Made by a program: the position numbers and the translations under genes. Below are positions 12,902 to 16,054 of a stretch of 16,054 nt of DNA, piece by piece; the stretch's first letter is position 1, and every line of letters starts with the position of its first letter. The notes beneath the pieces were generated by a model. That model saw only the letters and a list, made by a program, of their open reading frames with translations. It did not search any database and had not been told where the DNA came from. The stretch is from assembly GCA_029570205.1 (NCBI GenBank), contig JAKQSI010000083.1:1-16054 (forward strand), given 5' to 3'. The DNA is from Candidatus Omnitrophota bacterium (GTDB lineage Bacteria; Hinthialibacterota; Hinthialibacteria; Hinthialibacterales; JAKPRU01).

Positions 12902-13556
12902 CCAGCCAGGCCACCATCCTCGACCAACCGCCGTTCAACAACAGAAAACCATCGTACACCAACGGCACGGGACGAAGGAGTGCTTTGCCCGCAACCGACG
13001 GAATGTGCCCCAAAAACGAAAGAAGCCCGCCCGCCGGTCGAATCTCCTCGACCTCCAACCCCGCGCTTGCGCACAGATACCTCAAGCCATGGCAGGTGAA
13101 TCGGAAATAATCGTGAGGTTCATTATGGAGATAGGCAAGATGCGGCGCGGTCAAAATCAACATTCCACCCGGAAGAAGCACACGCGCGACTTCCCTCAAC
13201 GCCCTCGCGGGTTCGGGCACATGCTCCAGAACCTGTGAACAGAATACCGTATCGAAACACCCATCCGCAAACGGCAAGTCGAGAAGGGACCCCACCACCG
13301 AAGGCGCAGCCCGCTCAACCGTCACATCCAGGCTCACATACTCCGCCGCAAACGCCGACAAACGTGCTGCGTAGGCTTTCGATCCGGCTCCGGCGTCCAG
13401 CGCTCTTCCACGGACATATTTTTCAATCAGGGGTTTCAGCGCTCGAATTAAACTCGCCCGTGTCGGCGACAGTAGAAAATAGTCTTCTTTTCCCGTGGTT
13501 TCCCGGGCGATTGTCCGATCCCTGTCACGAATGCGATCATAGATGGATTTCGTCAT
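12834..13556 (-). CDS. Class I SAM-dependent methyltransferase
   Basis: A 240-residue cytoplasmic protein of the methyltransferase 11 type. Motif I, ALDAGAGSKAY (52-62), binds S-adenosylmethionine. The acidic residue ending the second strand is in SLDVT (75-79), and CFDTVFCSQVLEHVPEPARALRE (100-122) and LLPGGMLILTAPH (127-139) are the standard later motifs. The frame is open to 13718, but the ATG at 13556 is preferred because it forms an ATGA overlap with the stop of the GT4 gene, implying coupled translation, and because homologous proteins normally begin near such a residue. NEPHDYFRFT (145-154) is seen in methyltransferases of polysaccharide clusters. It may methylate a sugar or a lipid-linked glycan, but the acceptor is unknown. 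Its 3' end overlaps the start of the GT-C gene. Confidence 0.9.
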   Translation of the reverse strand: MTKSIYDRIRDRDRTIARETTGKEDYFLLSPTRASLIRALKPLIEKYVRGRALDAGAGSKAYAARLSAFAAEYVSLDVTVERAAPSVVGSLLDLPFADGCFDTVFCSQVLEHVPEPARALREVARVLLPGGMLILTAPHLAYLHNEPHDYFRFTCHGLRYLCASAGLEVEEIRPAGGLLSFLGHIPSVAGKALLRPVPLVYDGFLLLNGGWSRMVAWLDERIERRKIFALNYIVVARKSG

Positions 13557-14713
13557 TTGCCGACAATCCGGCGAAACAAATGGAGGTATTGTTCTGCCAC
13601 AGAAGACCAGGACCGGCCTTCCGCAATCCTGCGGGATGTCGCTCCCCATTGCCCCCAACGCCCCGGTGTGTCCAGCATCCTCACCAAAGCGGAACGCAGT
13701 GCCGCCACATCGCCGCACGGGACTACCTCACCGTTGTTCTGTACGAGATCCTGCGCGCCCCCTGTGTCGCTCAGAAGGACCGGCAAACCGCAAGCCATCG
13801 CCTCCAGCGCCGCGTTCGACATCCCTTCCGCCAATGACGGCAGGATGAACAGGTCGCATTCCGGCAAAGTCCGCGCAATCCAGTCGCGGTCACGGTCCCC
13901 CGCGAACTCCACACGGTTATCGATCCCCGATTTCGTTACCAGTGTGGATAATGCGGGCTTTTCCGGACCATCCCCGATGACCAGGAGCCGCCAGGGTCTG
14001 TCCTGCAACTGCCCCAGTGCGGTGATCAGCAAATCAACTCCTTTGCGCGGAATCAACCGGGCCACCGTAACCAATACCGGCGCATCCCCCGGAGAGTGCG
14101 GCTTCGGAACAAAACAATTTGTGTCGACCCCATTCGGGATCACCTGAATGGGCAAATCGCCAAATGCTTTCCCCGCCAGTCTTCGCAATCCCTCGCTGTT
14201 TGCCACAACCGCCGCTGCGGACTCCCAGCTGCGACGCACCAGCGGACGCAGCAACCTGTGATCCAATGTGAACCGCTGATTGTAGCCGGGAACATCCGAA
14301 CCCCGCAATGAAATCACGTATGGCATTCGTTTCCGCAGCCGGTATGCGACCAGCCCGGATGGAATGCCGAAAAACGCGTGGCAGATATCGTAAGGCTCTC
14401 GTCGCAACTCCCGTTTTGTCTCCCCCCACGCCCCCAGAAGATACCGCAAAACCTCGCTTCGACGCCAGAAGCGAAAGTCCCTCTTTCCCACCGGAATGCG
14501 AAGGATTCGGAAATTCGACTGGGGGTTTAATTCCTCTTTCTGCTTCCCTGTTCCGGATGTGATGAGTAAAACACGACATCCGGCGTCCCGGACAATTTCA
14601 CGCAGAATGGCCTCGTGGGCGGTTGCTCCCCCGCCGCCGATGGGTGGATATTCGTAATTGAGTGCAAGAATGGACAGGTTGGAGAATTTGTCTGTGGAGG
14701 GGTTGCCGTTCAT
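13553..14713 (-). CDS. Glycosyltransferase family 4 (GT-B fold)
   Basis: A 386-residue cytoplasmic or membrane-associated retaining glycosyltransferase. It has the N-terminal acceptor domain loop YPPIGGGGATAHEA (22-35), then VIPNGVD (191-197) at the domain hinge and VARLIPRKGVDLLI (217-230), where Arg and Lys bind the nucleotide-sugar phosphates. The E-x7-E motif is in AEGMSNAALEAMACGLPVL (295-313), with Glu296 and Glu304. It would transfer a sugar from a nucleotide donor during surface polysaccharide or lipid-linked glycan assembly; donor and acceptor are not readable from sequence. It begins 42 bp after the zapA stop, without a strong ribosome-binding site, and ends in a 4-bp overlap with the methyltransferase gene. 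Confidence 0.93.
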   Translation of the reverse strand: MNGNPSTDKFSNLSILALNYEYPPIGGGGATAHEAILREIVRDAGCRVLLITSGTGKQKEELNPQSNFRILRIPVGKRDFRFWRRSEVLRYLLGAWGETKRELRREPYDICHAFFGIPSGLVAYRLRKRMPYVISLRGSDVPGYNQRFTLDHRLLRPLVRRSWESAAAVVANSEGLRRLAGKAFGDLPIQVIPNGVDTNCFVPKPHSPGDAPVLVTVARLIPRKGVDLLITALGQLQDRPWRLLVIGDGPEKPALSTLVTKSGIDNRVEFAGDRDRDWIARTLPECDLFILPSLAEGMSNAALEAMACGLPVLLSDTGGAQDLVQNNGEVVPCGDVAALRSALVRMLDTPGRWGQWGATSRRIAEGRSWSSVAEQYLHLFRRIVGK

Positions 14714-14755
14714 CGACCCGATGCACTGTAGAGCATTGTAGAGAGCCTGATGCCC

Positions 14756-15022
14756 CTATTCCAGCGAGTGCAGCATCAAGCGAACCTTATCCACGGCCTT
14801 AATATACTCGGCACGTTCCTGCTCACGCTCTTTGTACATCTGTTCGGCGATGTTTAATGCGGTAAGGAGGGCAATTTGAAGAGGTTGAGCGTTCGGAGCG
14901 GCCTGACTTACATCCTCGATACGCTTTTCTACAAACTCCACAATCCTGCGCACCACTTCCGGGTTGTCACCCGGCGCCAAACGCAACCGGATTCCCAAGG
15001 CGGAAAACTCAATCGGTTCCAT
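14756..15022 (-). CDS. zapA: Cell division protein ZapA
   Basis: An 88-residue protein, close to the usual ZapA length. It cross-links FtsZ filaments at midcell. The N-terminal globular part contains LGIRLRLAPGDNPE (9-22), equivalent to the conserved 'G-x-x-Y/L-x-L' strand of ZapA, then VRRIVEFVEKRIEDV (24-38). A long helix follows with QIALLTALNIAEQMYKEREQ (49-68), the most conserved ZapA segment, and the end is a coiled coil. No clear ribosome-binding site precedes the ATG. It follows the ZapB-like gene by 97 bp on the same strand. A 6S RNA gene often follows zapA in proteobacteria, but only 42 bp separate it from the GT4 gene here, so none fits. Confidence 0.85.
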   Translation of the reverse strand: MEPIEFSALGIRLRLAPGDNPEVVRRIVEFVEKRIEDVSQAAPNAQPLQIALLTALNIAEQMYKEREQERAEYIKAVDKVRLMLHSLE

Positions 15023-15119
15023 GACGTTTTCGACCGGCTCCGAATGTTATTCCTGTCACAGCAGGTTACCGAATCGGCATTGAACTCGAAACAGACAAAT
15101 CCCCCCGTCGCACTCAGGT

Positions 15120-15368
15120 TCACGCCGCCCCATGCTCGATCTCATCAATTCGCTTAATCAAGGCCTCCAGGCGTTGCCTTACCTGATCCCGTTCCTGCAA
15201 CAGGACCTCCACCTTCTCTTTCCAGTCTCCACCTTGCAACTGGGTCTGTTCCACCTCCTCACGCAATCGGTCACGCTCCTCCTCCAGGTCTCGGACTCGC
15301 AAGGATAAGGAGTTTACACGCTGCTCCAGGGCGTCCAGGCTCGCAAAAAGCTCTTCCATCATTAACAT
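15120..15368 (-). CDS. ZapB-like coiled-coil protein
   Basis: An 82-residue, highly charged protein that is almost all heptad repeat, for example LDALEQRVNSLSLRVRDLEE and LREEVEQ, then VEVLLQERDQVRQRLEALIKRIDEIE, with a short break at QGGDWKE (45-51). The size and coiled-coil build match ZapB and related divisome accessory proteins, and the position directly upstream of zapA supports that role. Similar short coiled coils upstream of zapA are common in bacteria. Sequence alone cannot separate ZapB from other small coiled coils. GGAAGG lies 12 bases before the first ATG, and ATG codons at positions 3 and 4 are alternative starts, giving 79-80 residues. Confidence 0.72.
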   Translation of the reverse strand: MLMMEELFASLDALEQRVNSLSLRVRDLEEERDRLREEVEQTQLQGGDWKEKVEVLLQERDQVRQRLEALIKRIDEIEHGAA

Positions 15369-15610
15369 CGAAATTGATAACCTTCCAGGAATTCAGGGTT
15401 TAATTGCAATTTTCATACTCCCGGGAAAGTCCGCCTGCAACCGCCATTGCGAACTGATACCAAAATTGGGCGCTTCAATGAGACTTCTCCCTTCGGTCAA
15501 AATGACAGACCTGTTGTCATTCCGAACGAATGTGAGGAATCTCGGCAAGCCTGAGATCGCAACGTCGCAGCCCTTCGCGAACTCCGGGCTGTTCCTCCTG
15601 ACAAAGCCCG
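15369..15610. other. Intergenic region upstream of the zapB-like gene
   Basis: A 242-bp stretch with no gene seen. Near the zapB-like gene it has a perfect palindrome AATTGCAATT (15402-15411) and a weak promoter-like pair on the minus strand: TTGCAG (15440-15435), 17 bases, TATGAA (15417-15412). Further up is a long imperfect inverted repeat (15480-15543) and a CAGCCC/GGGCTG pair (about 15568-15591). The 33-bp array follows. Confidence 0.5.
15480..15543. repeat. Long imperfect inverted repeat
   Basis: The left arm (15480-15507, GAGACTTCTCCC to AATGACA) and right arm (15515-15543, TGTCATTCCGAA to GGAATCTC) pair over about 28 bases with several mismatches, around a 7-base centre. Sequences of the TGTCATTCCGA-CGA-GAGGAATCTC kind are familiar as dispersed intergenic repeats in many bacterial genomes. 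This looks like one such two-armed copy. Confidence 0.65.
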
Positions 15611-16054
15611 CCCACCAGTAGGCCAGGCGTCTCTGCCTGGCAGCCCACCAGTAGGCCAGGCGTCTCTGCCTGGCAGCCCACCAGTAGGCCAGGCGTCTCT
15701 GCCTGGCAGCCCACCAGTAGGCCAAGGGTCTCTGCCTGCCCGCCCACCAGTAGGCCAGGCGTCCCTGCCTGGCACCCCACCAGTAGGCCAGGCGTCTCTG
15801 CCTGGCAGCCCACCAGTAGGCCAGACGTCTCTGCCTGGCAGCCCACCAGTAGGCCAGACGTCTCTGCCTGGCAGCCCACCAGTAGGCCAGGCGTCTCTGC
15901 CTGGCAGCCCACCAATAGGCCAGGCGTCTCTGCCTGCCCGCCCACCAGTAGGCCAGGCGTCTCTGCCTGGCAGCCCACCAGTAGGCCAGGCGTCTCTGCC
16001 TGGCAGCCCACCAGTAGGCCAGGCGTCTCTGCCTGGCAGCCCACCAGTAGGCCA
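15611..16054. repeat. 33-bp tandem hairpin array, continuing past the window end
   Basis: Thirteen contiguous 33-bp units start at 15611, 15644, 15677 and so on to 16007, with a 15-bp partial unit at 16040-16054. Each typical unit contains CCCACCAGTAGGCCAGGC, then GTCTCT, then GCCTGGCAG, so GCCAGGC and GCCTGGC form a 7-bp stem with a 6-base loop. Variants are few. Units 4 and 10 end in GCCTGCCCG, units 7 and 8 have CCAGACG, and unit 5 has GTCCCT. There are no unique spacers. Because 33 is a multiple of three, the three minus frames and two of the three plus frames stay open throughout. Confidence 0.95.

Noticed and set aside
13557-13718. Longer methyltransferase start at 13718
   Set aside because: It would overlap the GT4 gene by over 160 bp. 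The added residues show no conserved motif, while the ATG at 13556 forms a typical ATGA stop-start overlap.
14714-14755. 6S RNA gene downstream of zapA
   Set aside because: The gap is only 42 bp, far too short for a 6S RNA.
15517-16044. Minus-strand frame of 175 codons made of 11-residue repeats
   Set aside because: The frame exists because the 33-bp unit is a multiple of three without stops in that frame. Two other minus frames are equally open, so it is not evidence for a protein.
15611-16054. CRISPR array
   Set aside because: Units are contiguous and nearly identical along their whole length. There are no unique spacers and no cas genes in the window.

Overview
This is a gene-dense, moderately GC-rich bacterial window with no rRNA, tRNA, transposase or CRISPR that I can recognise. 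The combination suggests an uncultured Gram-negative lineage of the Planctomycetes/Sumerlaeota/Hydrogenedentes type. The evidence for this is a split transketolase, a lone type II pseudopilin ending in a 'NGT-SxGDIVR' tail, a secreted G-D-D-x-Y repeat protein, O-antigen-type surface sugar genes, and many small hairpin repeats between genes. This placement is inferred from gene style only.

Layout. (1) 340-3846, minus strand: a sugar-metabolism cluster read from right to left. It holds transketolase N half, transketolase C half, an RbsD/FucU-type sugar mutarotase and, after a 164-bp gap full of hairpins, a Gfo/Idh/MocA dehydrogenase. A near-consensus promoter (3916-3943) and a leader hairpin precede it. 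(2) 3974-4528, minus: phosphatidylglycerophosphate synthase (pgsA). (3) 4637-7085, plus: a small predicted membrane protein, a 21-bp tandem hairpin repeat, and a large secreted protein with about 13 G-[DN]-D-x-Y repeats. (4) 7086-7577: a 492-bp gap with a near-consensus but orphan promoter. (5) 7578-8621: a small lipoprotein converging on a type II pseudopilin. (6) 8741-11180: an O-antigen ligase-like polymerase with a TPR tail (minus), divergent from holo-ACP synthase acpS (plus). (7) 11225-15368, minus: an apparent five-gene run, zapB-like, zapA, GT4 glycosyltransferase, SAM methyltransferase and GT-C (family 39-like) glycosyltransferase. It joins divisome accessory genes to surface glycan genes. 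(8) 15369-16054: a long imperfect inverted repeat, then a 33-bp hairpin tandem array that runs off the window end.

The genes are mostly conventional. What stands out is the non-coding layer. Small hairpins of different sequence but similar build, several followed by CCACC, recur between genes. One related type has expanded into two tandem arrays with 21-bp and 33-bp units, and a CT-rich palindrome lies in frame inside a glycosyltransferase gene.
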